A stretch of 64,000 nt of DNA. Origin: Aequorivita todarodis. GTDB taxonomy: Bacteria > Bacteroidota > Bacteroidia > Flavobacteriales > Flavobacteriaceae. Location: assembly GCF_028561335.1 (NCBI RefSeq), contig NZ_JAQQTG010000020.1, forward strand, positions 203,895-267,894, in the 5' to 3' direction. The translations under genes and the position numbers were made by a program. The notes beneath the pieces were generated by a model. That model was not told the DNA's origin and did not search any database. It worked only from the letters and a program-made list of their open reading frames with translations. Of the stretch, positions 1-9,200 are shown one piece after another; within the stretch, counting starts at the first letter, position 1, and the number at the start of each line of letters is the position of its first letter.

Positions 1-42
1 ATGACCGCTTTAAAGGAAAACGAAAACCTATTTAAGAATTGA

Positions 43-807
43 CTACAATTCAATTTCAAGTTGGATTGGGCAGTGGTCGGAGCCATAATATTCCGATAAT
101 ATTGCTACATTTTTTATTTTTTCGAGCAAGGATTCACTTACCAAAAAATAATCTATGCGCCACCCACTATTGCGCTCCCGAGCCTTAAACCGATAGCTCC
201 AGTAGGTGTAGGCCACGCTATCCGGATGGAAATGCCGATAGGTATCCACAAAACCTGCGTTGAGCAAATTGTCCATTCCGTCAATTTCAATTTGGGTATA
301 ACCTGCGGTTTTGTTGTAATTGGCCTTGTCATTTTTAAGGTCGATGGGACGGTGGGCAACATTTAAATCGCCGCAGAGAATTACAGGTTTTGATTTTTTC
401 AAGTTAATGAGATAGCTTTGGAAGTCGTCATCCCAAGTCTTTCTATAATCCAGCCTTTCCAGTTGTTGCCCGGAATTGGGAACATATACATTGACCAAAA
501 AGAAAGCCTCAAATTCCAAACAGATTACCCGGCCTTCGTTGTCGTGTTCCGCAACACCCATGTCGTACGTTACCGCCACAGGTTCCTTTTTGCTCAAGAC
601 CGCAACACCAGAATAGCCTTTCCGCTCTGCAGAATTGTAATATTGGTGATACTGGGTAATTTTGGACAAGGCCGTTTTTACCTCATCATCTTGGGCCTTG
701 GTTTCCTGAAAGCAGATAATATCTGGATCCATGTTTGAAAAATCGTCAAAGAAATCCTTTTTGGTTATCGCCCTTACGCCGTTGATGTTCCACGAAATTA
801 TTTTCAT
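43..807 (-). CDS. xth: Exodeoxyribonuclease III (AP endonuclease)
   Basis: A 254-aa protein of the endonuclease/exonuclease/phosphatase fold. It cuts 5' of abasic sites in base-excision repair and degrades duplex DNA 3' to 5', in the cytoplasm. The start is placed at the Met that opens MKIISWNINGVRA, the usual family N-terminus; an in-frame ATG at 855 would add 16 residues with no family character. Visible motifs in order are WNINGVRA (metal-binding Asn), FQETKA (metal-binding Glu), GDLNVAH (catalytic Asp and Asn), SGWRIDYFLVS and the closing YYGSDHCPI with the catalytic Asp-His. The length is typical. It is transcribed away from the window edge and shares no operon with the next gene. Function is assigned from motifs alone. 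Confidence 0.93.
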   Translation of the reverse strand: MKIISWNINGVRAITKKDFFDDFSNMDPDIICFQETKAQDDEVKTALSKITQYHQYYNSAERKGYSGVAVLSKKEPVAVTYDMGVAEHDNEGRVICLEFEAFFLVNVYVPNSGQQLERLDYRKTWDDDFQSYLINLKKSKPVILCGDLNVAHRPIDLKNDKANYNKTAGYTQIEIDGMDNLLNAGFVDTYRHFHPDSVAYTYWSYRFKARERNSGWRIDYFLVSESLLEKIKNVAILSEYYGSDHCPIQLEIEL

Positions 808-889
808 AGCATCTGTTCTTTTTGTAAATATCTGAAAGGCGTAGAGAAATTGCAATTATATACCTATGAAATATTCGCAATTGCACGAC

Positions 890-1234
890 TTAAGAGACAC
901 ATCTATAAAGTACAATAATCACCGCAATACCAAAAATGGTAGTATAAATCAGTTTATTGTATTTCGCCAACCAATTCGGAAGAAAAATATCGAAGTTCGC
1001 TTTGGTGGAGTCGGAGTACTTTCGGGCAATAACCGTAAGCGGACAAAACATTCTAAAAGCCAGCAAAACCAAGCCTTCCATCAAAACAAGCGCAATGCAA
1101 ATCCAGACCCATTTATCAATTTTATTGGCGATGGCGGCGTATAAAAGATAGAAAATCACCACGTTGAAAAACAGCCAAATAACCGTATGTAGGCTTTTTA
1201 TAAACAGCAATTTCTTGTTTTTTGAATAGTCCAT
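890..1234 (-). CDS. Small integral membrane protein
   Basis: A 114-aa protein with about four hydrophobic segments (roughly residues 15-35, 42-60, 62-75 and 92-112), so an inner-membrane protein. A short motif FCPLTVIARKYS followed by a LPNWLAKYNKLIYT stretch between the third and fourth segments recalls the DUF2784 membrane family (CPLT then an amphipathic piece before the last helix), but the match is loose. It starts 4 bases after the stop of the 362-aa gene at 1239-2327 and is very likely co-transcribed with it. No catalytic motif is visible and I assign no function. Confidence 0.6.
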   Translation of the reverse strand: MDYSKNKKLLFIKSLHTVIWLFFNVVIFYLLYAAIANKIDKWVWICIALVLMEGLVLLAFRMFCPLTVIARKYSDSTKANFDIFLPNWLAKYNKLIYTTIFGIAVIIVLYRCVS

Positions 1235-1238
1235 TTTC

Positions 1239-2327
1239 CTAATCTGAAATTTTTAAATTGTACTGAACATCCTGTAAATAGAACTTTCCGTAAACAAAAT
1301 CGCCTTCGGGAAAGTGCCAAACGGCATCTGCAGCAACGGGCAGTTTATAGCCATTGACCGTGCCGTATTCGGTAACCGGGGTTGAAAACGGAACGTTTTG
1401 GTTAAAATTCACATCCACCCTATCTTCCGAAATAAAATTGATCAATCGCCCACTCTCGTCGAATTTCAAAATCGCCGATACTGAAACTTCTTCATTGTGA
1501 AAAACAGCCTTTACCGAATTATTATCCAAGGTTTGCCAATCGATCCTTTTATCAATCAAGGCTGCTGGCGCAAAAAGGCACATATCGTTAAAAAAAGTGA
1601 CGGTCTCGGTCTTGAACATTTCGGGTTCCGCGATATTTACCACAGGAAAAACGGACAGCAGTTTTATAAGCATCGATGCCTTTCCATCTTTATATCGATG
1701 ATAGCCCTGGGTGGGCAAGCCTTTGAAATTGGCCTTCATAAAAAACAAGCGCGTGGGATCTTCAAAAAAATTATACTGTTCCGAAGTGAACGCGAACCAA
1801 TCCTTTCCCTTTTCGCGCATTTCCCCTTTAAAAATAGCTCTTGCAGTTTTTATTTTAGGTTTGCCGATTGTCCCGACATATTTGAGATAGTTCTGAACCG
1901 GAATAGGAAGTTGGGCAACATCGGCTTCGGAGATTATTTCTTCGGAAATACCAACATTTTTAAAGGACTGGGAAATATCTTTTTTAAATTCCCTTTCAAA
2001 ATTCCAGCTCGCCATTGCCAATAGGGCTACAATAAGAACGATCAAATTGGCGAAAGTGCCAAATTTGGCGTCCTGCCAATTCACAATAATCAAGACCTGA
2101 GATACTACAACCGTTGCTACGGCGATCCAAAACCAAAGATTGTTTTTTAACAGAAATAGAATTCCTATCGTTATAAAAGTCAAAGCGACCGCGAGCCATA
2201 AAAGACCTTGCGGTTTTGAGAAATTTTGTGACAATTGTGGAATTTCAGCAAAGCCAAAAGCCTTTAAAAAGCCCATCAAATGAATAAGCCCGTGGAGTAA
2301 AAGAAGAATGAAGAATGCAATTTTCAT
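1239..2327 (-). CDS. DUF6544-like membrane-anchored protein
   Basis: A 362-aa protein. Residues 1-110 hold about four transmembrane segments, beginning MKIAFFILLLLHGLIHLMGF. A soluble domain from about 135 onward starts with the pattern PVPVQNYLKYVGTIGKP-like and contains FKGEMR, LPTQGYHRYKDGKASMLIKLL and a late GTVNGYKLPVAADAVWHFPEG segment. That layout resembles the DUF6544 family, whose function is not known. It is the first gene of an apparent two-gene operon with the small membrane protein at 890-1234. Family assignment is from recall and moderate; no active site can be named. Confidence 0.6.
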   Translation of the reverse strand: MKIAFFILLLLHGLIHLMGFLKAFGFAEIPQLSQNFSKPQGLLWLAVALTFITIGILFLLKNNLWFWIAVATVVVSQVLIIVNWQDAKFGTFANLIVLIVALLAMASWNFEREFKKDISQSFKNVGISEEIISEADVAQLPIPVQNYLKYVGTIGKPKIKTARAIFKGEMREKGKDWFAFTSEQYNFFEDPTRLFFMKANFKGLPTQGYHRYKDGKASMLIKLLSVFPVVNIAEPEMFKTETVTFFNDMCLFAPAALIDKRIDWQTLDNNSVKAVFHNEEVSVSAILKFDESGRLINFISEDRVDVNFNQNVPFSTPVTEYGTVNGYKLPVAADAVWHFPEGDFVYGKFYLQDVQYNLKISD

Positions 2328-2354
2328 TTTAAAATACTTTTCGTGATTTCGGTC

Positions 2355-2933
2355 TTAAAAGTCCCAAGCCAAACCAATTCCAAATGAGATATAATTCAGT
2401 TTTAATTCAGTTGAAGTATTTTCAATCGTTATATCCCTAGAAAGCGAACGGTAGCGAAGCATTGGGCGCAACGCGAGATTGGGGGCAAACTCATAATCTA
2501 CTCCTGCAGCAACTTGCCATCCAAATCCGTGGCCAGTGTCGGCGGCAAAACTACCGCTGTTATTTTCCATTTCTATATGATTGTAAACCGCTCCAGCCCT
2601 TGCCAAGTAAGAAAATGCGGAAGTGCCGATAGGTTTTATGATTTGAAAACCGAAGGTGTACCCTGTTTCCCTGAGTTTAATTTCCTCAGTTAAAAAATTA
2701 TCATCACCCTTAAACTCGTTTAATCCCCAACCCGCATAAGCTGCTAAATGGGGCATAATTTTATAGGCTCCCGCAAGTTCGAAACCAAAGCCAATTTTGG
2801 TGTCGGTATTGCCCACGTCACCCGTGGGAAAATTAAGACCAGGCCTGAATTCCAACGAAAATTTTTCCTGTGCTTCCGCTCCAATCGAAAACAGCAGCAT
2901 GGTGGCAACAAGAAAAAAACTGAACTTTTTCAT
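2355..2933 (-). CDS. Outer-membrane beta-barrel protein
   Basis: A 192-aa protein with a clear signal peptide (MKKFSFFLVATMLLFSIGAEAQ, split here only for reading, cleavage after AEAQ). The start is taken at that Met; an in-frame ATG at 2957 would add eight residues that break the signal peptide. The mature part alternates hydrophobic and polar residues, with GFGFELAGAYK, YAGWGLNEF, GYTFGFQI and a last strand ISFGIGLAWDF ending in Phe, which is the usual C-terminal signature for insertion into the outer membrane. This fits the eight-stranded OmpX/OmpW-like porin-family class common in Flavobacteria. The ligand is unknown. Confidence 0.75.
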   Translation of the reverse strand: MKKFSFFLVATMLLFSIGAEAQEKFSLEFRPGLNFPTGDVGNTDTKIGFGFELAGAYKIMPHLAAYAGWGLNEFKGDDNFLTEEIKLRETGYTFGFQIIKPIGTSAFSYLARAGAVYNHIEMENNSGSFAADTGHGFGWQVAAGVDYEFAPNLALRPMLRYRSLSRDITIENTSTELKLNYISFGIGLAWDF

Positions 2934-3034
2934 AATGTTTACGTTTTCGTGAAACACTCAAATTTACATTGGAAAGCAGTTTTTTACTATGATAAAAATC
3001 AGTTAAATATTGTTTATCAATAACTTAAATCCGA

Positions 3035-5557
3035 TTAAGAAGAGGAAATAGCTGTTTTTGAAATTTGTTTGCGTTTCCACCATTTCACGATTTCAAACCA
3101 CAACACACTCGACATCCCGATCCCAACACTGATGCCGAGCCGGTTTATATCAAGTCTTTCAAATTGAAAAAACTTAGTGAAGGGCGGCACAAAAAGGAGC
3201 AACAGGGTAATGCCCACGGTAATGCCCACGATGATTGGCACCAAGTTGTTTTTATATTTGAAAGTGGTAAAAATGGAGTAGATAAAAGAGCGGTTTACAA
3301 AGGTCAGCACAATGTTTGCGGTTATGAGGGCGGTATATACCATGGTCCGGGTTATCGCTTCATTTGCTCCATTGCCTACAGCAATTTGATATACCGCAAG
3401 TACGCCGGCCGTAATCGCCAATCCTTGGACAATACTGGTGAAAAGTTCGCTCCAATTAAAAAAGGTGCTGGAAAAAGGCCGTGGTTTTTGGAGCATGGAA
3501 TCCTTTTCCAGCGGTTCGTTTTCATAAACTATCGAGCAGGTGGGGCCCATTATCAATTCCAACAAAATAACGTGTACGGGCGTGAAGATATTGGGATAGA
3601 CCCAGCCCAAGACCAAAGGGATAAAAACGGTAAGAATTATGGGAATGTGGATAGAGATGATATACTGAATCGCCTTTTTAAGGTTGGAATATATTTTTCT
3701 GCCCATCGCCACGGCCTCCACCATTTTGGAAAGGTCGTCGTCCACAAGGATAAGCGAGGCGGATTGTTTGGCTATTTCGGTGCCTTTCTTCCCCATTGCC
3801 ACCCCGATATTTGCGGCTTTTAGCGCCGGGCCGTCGTTTACGCCATCTCCCGTCATCGCCACTATATGGCCCTGCGCTTTTAGGGCGTTGATTATTTTAA
3901 GTTTCGCTTCTGGAAACATTCGCGCAAAAATATTTTTTTCCGAAGTGATCCTTGCCAGTTCCGAATCGTTCAGATGCACAAGGTCATCACCTGAAATAAC
4001 TTCCCCCGAGCCCCTGAAATTTACCTTTTTGGCAATGGCTGCAGTGGTTTCGGCAATATCGCCAGTGATGATTTTAACCGCAATGCCCGCATTGTAAAAA
4101 TCTTGGAATACTTTTGAAATGTTTCCTTTCGGCGGGTCATAAAAAGCGACGAGGCCCTTAAATTCAAACTTGAAATGCTGTTGTTTTTTTGGCCAGTCAG
4201 TTCCTTCAAATTTTGAAATTCCCACGCCCAAAACCCGATAGCCCTGGGCTGCCAGATCCGTTATTTTCTTTTTTAAAATTTCCTTTTCACTATCACTTAA
4301 ACCTGAAACTGCCATCAAAGCTTCGGGCGCACCTTTGGCAGCGATGATTCTATCTCCCTTGTCATTTTCAAAAATATGGGTCATCATCGGGGGTTTGCCT
4401 CCCAGAGGATATTCGTGGACCATTTTGAAATTGGGCCTTTCATCGCTTTCAGCAATCCTTTTATAAAAACGGTGCAGCGATTGCTCCATGGTGTCAAAAG
4501 GAATGGGCTCGCTGGCCCACATTGCGGTAATTATGAGTTCCTTTTCACTGGCGGAAAGTACCTCTTTTACTGAAGTGACCTTATCGGTTTCCAGCGTGAA
4601 AATTTTATCGAGCCGCATTTTATTCTCCGTAATCGTCCCCGTCTTGTCCACACAGATTATCGTGGCACTACCCAGGGATTCCACGGTTTTCATCTGTTTT
4701 ACGATCACGCCCATATTCATCAGCCGCCACGCGCCAATGGCCATAAAGGTGGTAAAGGCCACCGGGATTTCCTCCGGCAAGATGCTCATGGCAAGGGTAA
4801 GGGCCTTTAACAGACTGTCCAAAACGTCTTCGGAATTGTAATAATTGATGCCCCAAACCAAGAGAAAAACCACCGCTCCGGCGATTACCATCTTTTTTAC
4901 AAAATTGTTTATCTGGAGTTCGAGCGTCGATTTTTCGGAAGAAATATCCTCTATGCTCTTCCCTATTTTGCCGACCTTGGTTTGGTTGCCTATTGCGGTT
5001 ATTTCGGCAATGGCAAGCCCGCCCCCCACTTGGGTGCCCATATAAATTTTGTTGTCTGCGGAATTTGCCTCCTTTTCAACCGAAAAGGATTCCCCCGTTA
5101 AAATGGATTCGTTTACCGAAAAGTCGTTGGAGTGGACGATAATGCCATCAGCCACAATGGTTGACCCCTCCTCTACCATTAAAAAATCGCCCACTACCAC
5201 GTCTTGGCTCATTATTTCGATGACTTCCCCATTGCGGATTACCTTGCAGTGCGGTTGGGAGAGCTCCTTTAGTTTTTCGAGGGCGTTATGGGTTTTGGCA
5301 TCCTGATAAAGTGAAATGGCGGCAACCAAAAGAATGGCGGCGGCGAGGAAAATACCATCACCCGTATTTCCGGTGAAAAAGTAGAGGGTTGCGGCAACCA
5401 GCAGTAAAATCACCATCGGCTCTTTTGCCAAGCCTTTTATAGCCTCAAGAAAGTGGTTCTTCTTTTTTGATTCGAGAACATTGCTGCCGAATTTTTTCCG
5501 CGAAGCCAAGACCTCGGCGTCGGTCAGGCCTTTTATATTGAAGTTGGTTATGGGCAT
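3035..5557 (-). CDS. P-type cation-transporting ATPase (P2-like)
   Basis: An 840-aa P-type ATPase of the inner membrane. Domains in order: cation ATPase N-terminal segment (1-60), actuator domain with TGES at 154-157, phosphorylation site DKTGTIT with Asp304, nucleotide-binding domain, hinge MTGDGVNDGPALK, then about six C-terminal transmembrane segments. The fourth membrane helix has PEEIP (261-265) where calcium pumps usually have PEGLP, so the transported ion is uncertain; there is no N-terminal heavy-metal domain. The size and layout match bacterial calcium-type pumps. It stands alone, with the next upstream gene more than 350 bases away. I am sure of the class but not of the ion. Confidence 0.88.
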   Translation of the reverse strand: MPITNFNIKGLTDAEVLASRKKFGSNVLESKKKNHFLEAIKGLAKEPMVILLLVAATLYFFTGNTGDGIFLAAAILLVAAISLYQDAKTHNALEKLKELSQPHCKVIRNGEVIEIMSQDVVVGDFLMVEEGSTIVADGIIVHSNDFSVNESILTGESFSVEKEANSADNKIYMGTQVGGGLAIAEITAIGNQTKVGKIGKSIEDISSEKSTLELQINNFVKKMVIAGAVVFLLVWGINYYNSEDVLDSLLKALTLAMSILPEEIPVAFTTFMAIGAWRLMNMGVIVKQMKTVESLGSATIICVDKTGTITENKMRLDKIFTLETDKVTSVKEVLSASEKELIITAMWASEPIPFDTMEQSLHRFYKRIAESDERPNFKMVHEYPLGGKPPMMTHIFENDKGDRIIAAKGAPEALMAVSGLSDSEKEILKKKITDLAAQGYRVLGVGISKFEGTDWPKKQQHFKFEFKGLVAFYDPPKGNISKVFQDFYNAGIAVKIITGDIAETTAAIAKKVNFRGSGEVISGDDLVHLNDSELARITSEKNIFARMFPEAKLKIINALKAQGHIVAMTGDGVNDGPALKAANIGVAMGKKGTEIAKQSASLILVDDDLSKMVEAVAMGRKIYSNLKKAIQYIISIHIPIILTVFIPLVLGWVYPNIFTPVHVILLELIMGPTCSIVYENEPLEKDSMLQKPRPFSSTFFNWSELFTSIVQGLAITAGVLAVYQIAVGNGANEAITRTMVYTALITANIVLTFVNRSFIYSIFTTFKYKNNLVPIIVGITVGITLLLLFVPPFTKFFQFERLDINRLGISVGIGMSSVLWFEIVKWWKRKQISKTAISSS

Positions 5558-5664
5558 TTTTGGAGCGGGCTTAGTTAACCGTTAAAATTATGAATTTCCA
5601 ACCCATTCATTTATGACAACTATCATCTAAAAAAAGAAAATTTCCAAAAAGAGGTCTCAACGGC

Positions 5665-5693
5665 GCCTGCCTGCTCTCCGTAGGAAGGCAGGC
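5665..5693. repeat. GCCTGCCT palindromic intergenic repeat, copy 1
   Basis: A perfect 8-base inverted repeat (GCCTGCCT at 5665-5672, AGGCAGGC at 5686-5693) with a 13-base loop. Related weaker copies lie at 18744-18760 and 47761-47783. It sits in the 368-base gene-free stretch 5558-5925. Confidence 0.6.
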
Positions 5694-5729
5694 TCGACCG
5701 GACATCGATGTTACTAAAAAATTTACAAC

Positions 5730-5820
5730 GGAATATTCCCGTGCTTCCTGTTTGGCCGCGGAACGTCCTTTGTTTCCAGCATCCCAAAAGCTTTCAACTA
5801 TTTTCTGCGCGTTCGCGGGG
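5730..5820 (-). pseudogene. Relic of acyl-CoA carboxylase 3' end
   Basis: This roughly 91-base piece matches the 3' end of the intact carboxyltransferase gene at 9208-9299. Aligning the two by eye gives about 10 mismatches and one single-base gap, close to 89% identity, in the same orientation. The match covers the last 30 or so codons but stops before the true stop codon context, and the one-base gap breaks the frame. No similarity extends beyond either side. The piece lies just downstream of the two T9SS propeller genes, so these genes are bracketed by the intact 3' end and this decayed copy. It does not encode a functional product. The rest of the 5558-5925 gap shows only the palindrome at 5665-5693. 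Confidence 0.8.
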
Positions 5821-5925
5821 AATTTCCCCTTCACTATTCGCTGTAACAATAGTTATTGTTTTTAAAATCAGATATATACTATTTTCTGGACTGAAAGGAA
5901 AGTATCAAAAAAAATAGCCGCGCCT

Positions 5926-7458
5926 TTATTGTTTTATAATTTTTTGGGTGAATGTTCTTCCTTCTTGAATTGTTGCCGTGAGTATATAAACACCTTTAGA
6001 TAAATTTTCAATATTTACTGAAGAAATCCCTGAATCCCTTTTGAATAAAACTTCCTGTCCCAAAAGGTTTGAAATAGAGATTTCCGTAACAGGAGCCTTA
6101 GATGCAAGATAAAGGGAGGTATGAACGGGATTGGGATAGATAACAATGGGGACGGCCACATATTGTTCCAGTGAAAGAACCCCGTCGAGTTTGAACACCC
6201 AGAAATCGTGCTGCCCGTGATTCCCGCTCACATCGCCATCGTTGGATTTTGAATATCCTGCCAGGGCATAGCCGAAATCGGAAGTGGCAACAACAGCGTT
6301 GGTTGTATCAAGATCAGAGCCCCCAAAGGTGCTTTGCCATAGAATACCGCCCGAGGAGTCTATCTCCAGCACCCAGGCATCGCGCTCGCCGTGATTGTTT
6401 GTAATATCTCCATCGGTAGAAAAAGACACCCCGGAAATCACATACCCGCCGTTTGTACTCTCAACGATATAAGAGGAAAGGTCATCAGCACTCCCACCAT
6501 AGCATTTCTGCCATTCCAAATTTCCGGCTCCGTCTATTTTAACGACCCAATAATCATTACCGCCGTGGTTACCACTAACTTCACCGTTATTGGATTTAGA
6601 ATAGCCGGAAATAATATAGCCATTATCATCTGTCAATAAAATAGCGAGACTATAATCATCTTGGCTGCCCCCGTAGTTTTTTTGCCATTCCATATCTCCA
6701 ATTGGATCCAATTTCAGCACCCAATAATCATAGCCGCCGTGAGGATTTGTTATATCACCATCGGTGGAACGGCTCATTCCGGTAACAATATATCCACCAT
6801 TGGGGGTTTGCTTTACGTCCTGTGCATAGTCGCTTTCGGAACCCCCGTATGTTTTTTGCCATTCAATGGTTCCCTGGGCGTTAGTCTTAAAAATCCAATA
6901 ATCGCGTTCCCCTTGGTTATTGGTTATATCGCCATCGTTTGAGGTGGTAGGTGCAATAAATAAAAATCCGCCATCGGTGGTTTCAATCATCCCAGTAATA
7001 TATTCATTTAAGCTTCCGCCATACGATTTTTCCCATTGAATATCCCCAACGCTATTCAGTTTGACCGCCCACGCATCGTTCATTCCGTGGTTATTGCTTA
7101 CATCGCCATCCGTAGATTCACTTTGCCCTCCAATTAAATATCCGCCATCACTGGTGTTTATAACACTGTACCCAAACTCATAACCTGAACCTCCATAGGA
7201 GCGTTCCCATTCCAGTTGGCCTGCCCCGTTTAGTTTAACCAGCCAATAATCCATATTGCCCTTGTTTTCCGAAACATCGCCATCACTCGATTCACTGTGC
7301 CCCATAACTATAAAGCCGTTATCAGGTGTCTGTATAATTTTATAGGCATATTCATTTCCAGATCCGCCCAAGGAATTTTGCCATTGCATATTCGCAGGTT
7401 GCCCCAGTAAACTATGGCTACAAATGAAAAGTACCAAAAACGTTAATTGTGTTTTCAT
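5926..7458 (-). CDS. T9SS-exported seven-bladed beta-propeller protein
   Basis: A 510-aa secreted protein. The signal peptide covers about residues 1-20 (cleavage near LLGQ). The body is a 58-residue repeat with the pattern DYWVxKLDxxGxxxWxxxYGGS then a GGYxxxG strand and an SxSxDGDxxxNHG turn. It begins with a half repeat and ends with the missing strand (QHDFWVFKLDG), the classic way to close a propeller, giving seven blades. The last 75 residues form a type A sorting domain (YPNPV, then ISNLLGQEV, ending KIIKQ), so it is exported by T9SS. It overlaps the upstream paralogue by four bases (ATGA) and must be co-translated with it. Ligand or substrate unknown. Confidence 0.85.
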   Translation of the reverse strand: MKTQLTFLVLFICSHSLLGQPANMQWQNSLGGSGNEYAYKIIQTPDNGFIVMGHSESSDGDVSENKGNMDYWLVKLNGAGQLEWERSYGGSGYEFGYSVINTSDGGYLIGGQSESTDGDVSNNHGMNDAWAVKLNSVGDIQWEKSYGGSLNEYITGMIETTDGGFLFIAPTTSNDGDITNNQGERDYWIFKTNAQGTIEWQKTYGGSESDYAQDVKQTPNGGYIVTGMSRSTDGDITNPHGGYDYWVLKLDPIGDMEWQKNYGGSQDDYSLAILLTDDNGYIISGYSKSNNGEVSGNHGGNDYWVVKIDGAGNLEWQKCYGGSADDLSSYIVESTNGGYVISGVSFSTDGDITNNHGERDAWVLEIDSSGGILWQSTFGGSDLDTTNAVVATSDFGYALAGYSKSNDGDVSGNHGQHDFWVFKLDGVLSLEQYVAVPIVIYPNPVHTSLYLASKAPVTEISISNLLGQEVLFKRDSGISSVNIENLSKGVYILTATIQEGRTFTQKIIKQ

Positions 7459-9014
7459 TGCTTAAGAATTTTTTGAGTAAATGTTCTTCCTTCCTGAAGC
7501 GTAGCCGTAAGAAAATAGGCCCCTTTAGATAAGTTTTCAAGATTTAATGAGGAAATATCAGTATCCCTTTTGTAAAAAACTTGCTGTCCCAATAAGTTTG
7601 AAATAGAGATTTCCGTTACGGGAACCCCAGATTTAATATTAAGGGAATTAGCAACCGGATTGGGGTAAAGTTCAATGGGCACAATCGATACTTCCGGGGA
7701 AGAAAGCAGGCTCTCCAGCTGTATCGAAATAAAGTCTGAAGCTCCGTGGTTGCCAGTTATTTCACCGTCATCGGAATAGGAATATCCTGCAAAAAGTAGA
7801 TTTCCGCTATCATTTAAGCCGATAGCATTTATATAGTCATGGTGAGACCCACCGTAGGAACGCTCCCAAGCAATGTTGCCCGTGGCATTTATTTGAAAGA
7901 CCCAACAATCGAAGTTCCCATGATTATTGCCCACATCCCCATCGCTGGATTGACTGCTCGTTCCTATTAAATAATTCCCGGCATCCGTGGGTATGATCGC
8001 TTCGCCAAAATCGCCAAAACTTCCGCCGTATGATTTTTCCCAATCCAAATTTCCGGAAGCATCCAACTTCAAAATCCATACATCGTACCAATCGTAGTGG
8101 TTGCCGATATCCCCATCACTGGATTCTGAAGCACCTACCACAAGATACCCACCGTCATCGGTCTGAATTACATCTTTTGGGCGTTCCCGTTCGGAACCTC
8201 CATAATCATGCTGCCATTGCAATGCACCAAAACTATCTGTTTTTACAATCCAATAATCACTGAGGCCCTGATTGCCGGAAACATCCCCATCAGACGATTC
8301 AGAATCGCCAACCAATATATATCCGTTATCAGAGGTTTGTTTTATTGCCCAGACATACTCAATGGCCGAGCCACCGTAATTATTTTCCCATTCAATTGCT
8401 CCTGCGGGGTCTATTTTTACCATCCAATAATCTTGGATGCCATTGTTGGCGCCAACATCGCCATTGGAAGAATACGAATTTCCGGCAACCATGTAACCGC
8501 CATCTGCCGTTTGAATAATAGCTTGGGCATCGTCATTATTTGTTCCGCCATAGGTCTGTTCCCACACTATGTTTCCGGCACTATCCAATTTCAATACCCA
8601 AAAATCACGACTTCCGTGATTGGACGAAACATCACCATCATTTGAAGCGGTACTGCCCGCAACCATGTAACCGCCATCAGCGGTTTGGATAATTGAATTG
8701 GCGCGATCGTCCGCGGAGCCGCCAAAAGCCTTTTCCCATTCCAAAACGCCACTGGCATCAAGCTTTACGACCCAATAATCCTTGCCTCCGTGATTTCCGG
8801 TGACGTTCCCGTCATTAGACTCGGTAAAACCCGCCAAAATAATACCGCCATCTTCCGTCACGGCTGAAGATTGGGCTTCATCATTAAGCGTACCACCCAA
8901 GGAGTTTTGCCAGATAATATCGGGCTGCGCAATTATGCAAGAGGTCCAGAACAAAAAAATAAGAGAAGGAAATCCTTTACTAAGGATGTTAGAATTTAAA
9001 AAAAACGCATTCAT
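7455..9014 (-). CDS. T9SS-exported seven-bladed beta-propeller protein, paralogue
   Basis: A 519-aa paralogue of the gene downstream of it, sharing the 58-residue repeat with NHGxxDYWVVKLD and YGGS motifs, seven blades with a split closing repeat (ASDFISIQLES), and a near-identical type A sorting domain ending KILKQ. The start is placed at the Met at 9014 (MNAFFLNSN), which gives a normal signal peptide ending near IIAQ; an in-frame ATG at 9044 adds ten polar residues. It is the first gene of a two-gene operon, the stop codon overlapping the next ATG. The pair is evidently a tandem duplication. Both should be cell-surface or released proteins; the role is unknown. Confidence 0.84.
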   Translation of the reverse strand: MNAFFLNSNILSKGFPSLIFLFWTSCIIAQPDIIWQNSLGGTLNDEAQSSAVTEDGGIILAGFTESNDGNVTGNHGGKDYWVVKLDASGVLEWEKAFGGSADDRANSIIQTADGGYMVAGSTASNDGDVSSNHGSRDFWVLKLDSAGNIVWEQTYGGTNNDDAQAIIQTADGGYMVAGNSYSSNGDVGANNGIQDYWMVKIDPAGAIEWENNYGGSAIEYVWAIKQTSDNGYILVGDSESSDGDVSGNQGLSDYWIVKTDSFGALQWQHDYGGSERERPKDVIQTDDGGYLVVGASESSDGDIGNHYDWYDVWILKLDASGNLDWEKSYGGSFGDFGEAIIPTDAGNYLIGTSSQSSDGDVGNNHGNFDCWVFQINATGNIAWERSYGGSHHDYINAIGLNDSGNLLFAGYSYSDDGEITGNHGASDFISIQLESLLSSPEVSIVPIELYPNPVANSLNIKSGVPVTEISISNLLGQQVFYKRDTDISSLNLENLSKGAYFLTATLQEGRTFTQKILKQ

Positions 9015-9200
9015 AGATAAAAAGTTTAATGGTTTCTGTTGCAAAGATTTACTTAAACCATAAACTTCTTTTGCTCTATTGTTTCAAATAATAGAACAAA
9101 TGTAACAAAGACGATTTTTTTTAAAATTTTACCGAATGGAATATTAAATATTGGGGTGGTTTTTAGGAGTTTCTTTAAAATGTACACTTTAATTTTTAAA

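Noticed and set aside
1..42. Plus-strand frame ending TGA at 40-42, possibly the 3' end of a gene to the left
   Set aside because: Only 13 codons are visible and another frame also ends nearby (33-35), so no product can be supported.
5607..5849. An 80-codon minus-strand frame over the carboxylase relic
   Set aside because: Its sequence runs through the GCCTGCCT palindrome and a decayed gene end in the wrong frame; it is not a protein gene.
5926..9014. The periodic DNA pattern as a DNA repeat array
   Set aside because: The 174-base period is explained by the 58-residue protein repeat.
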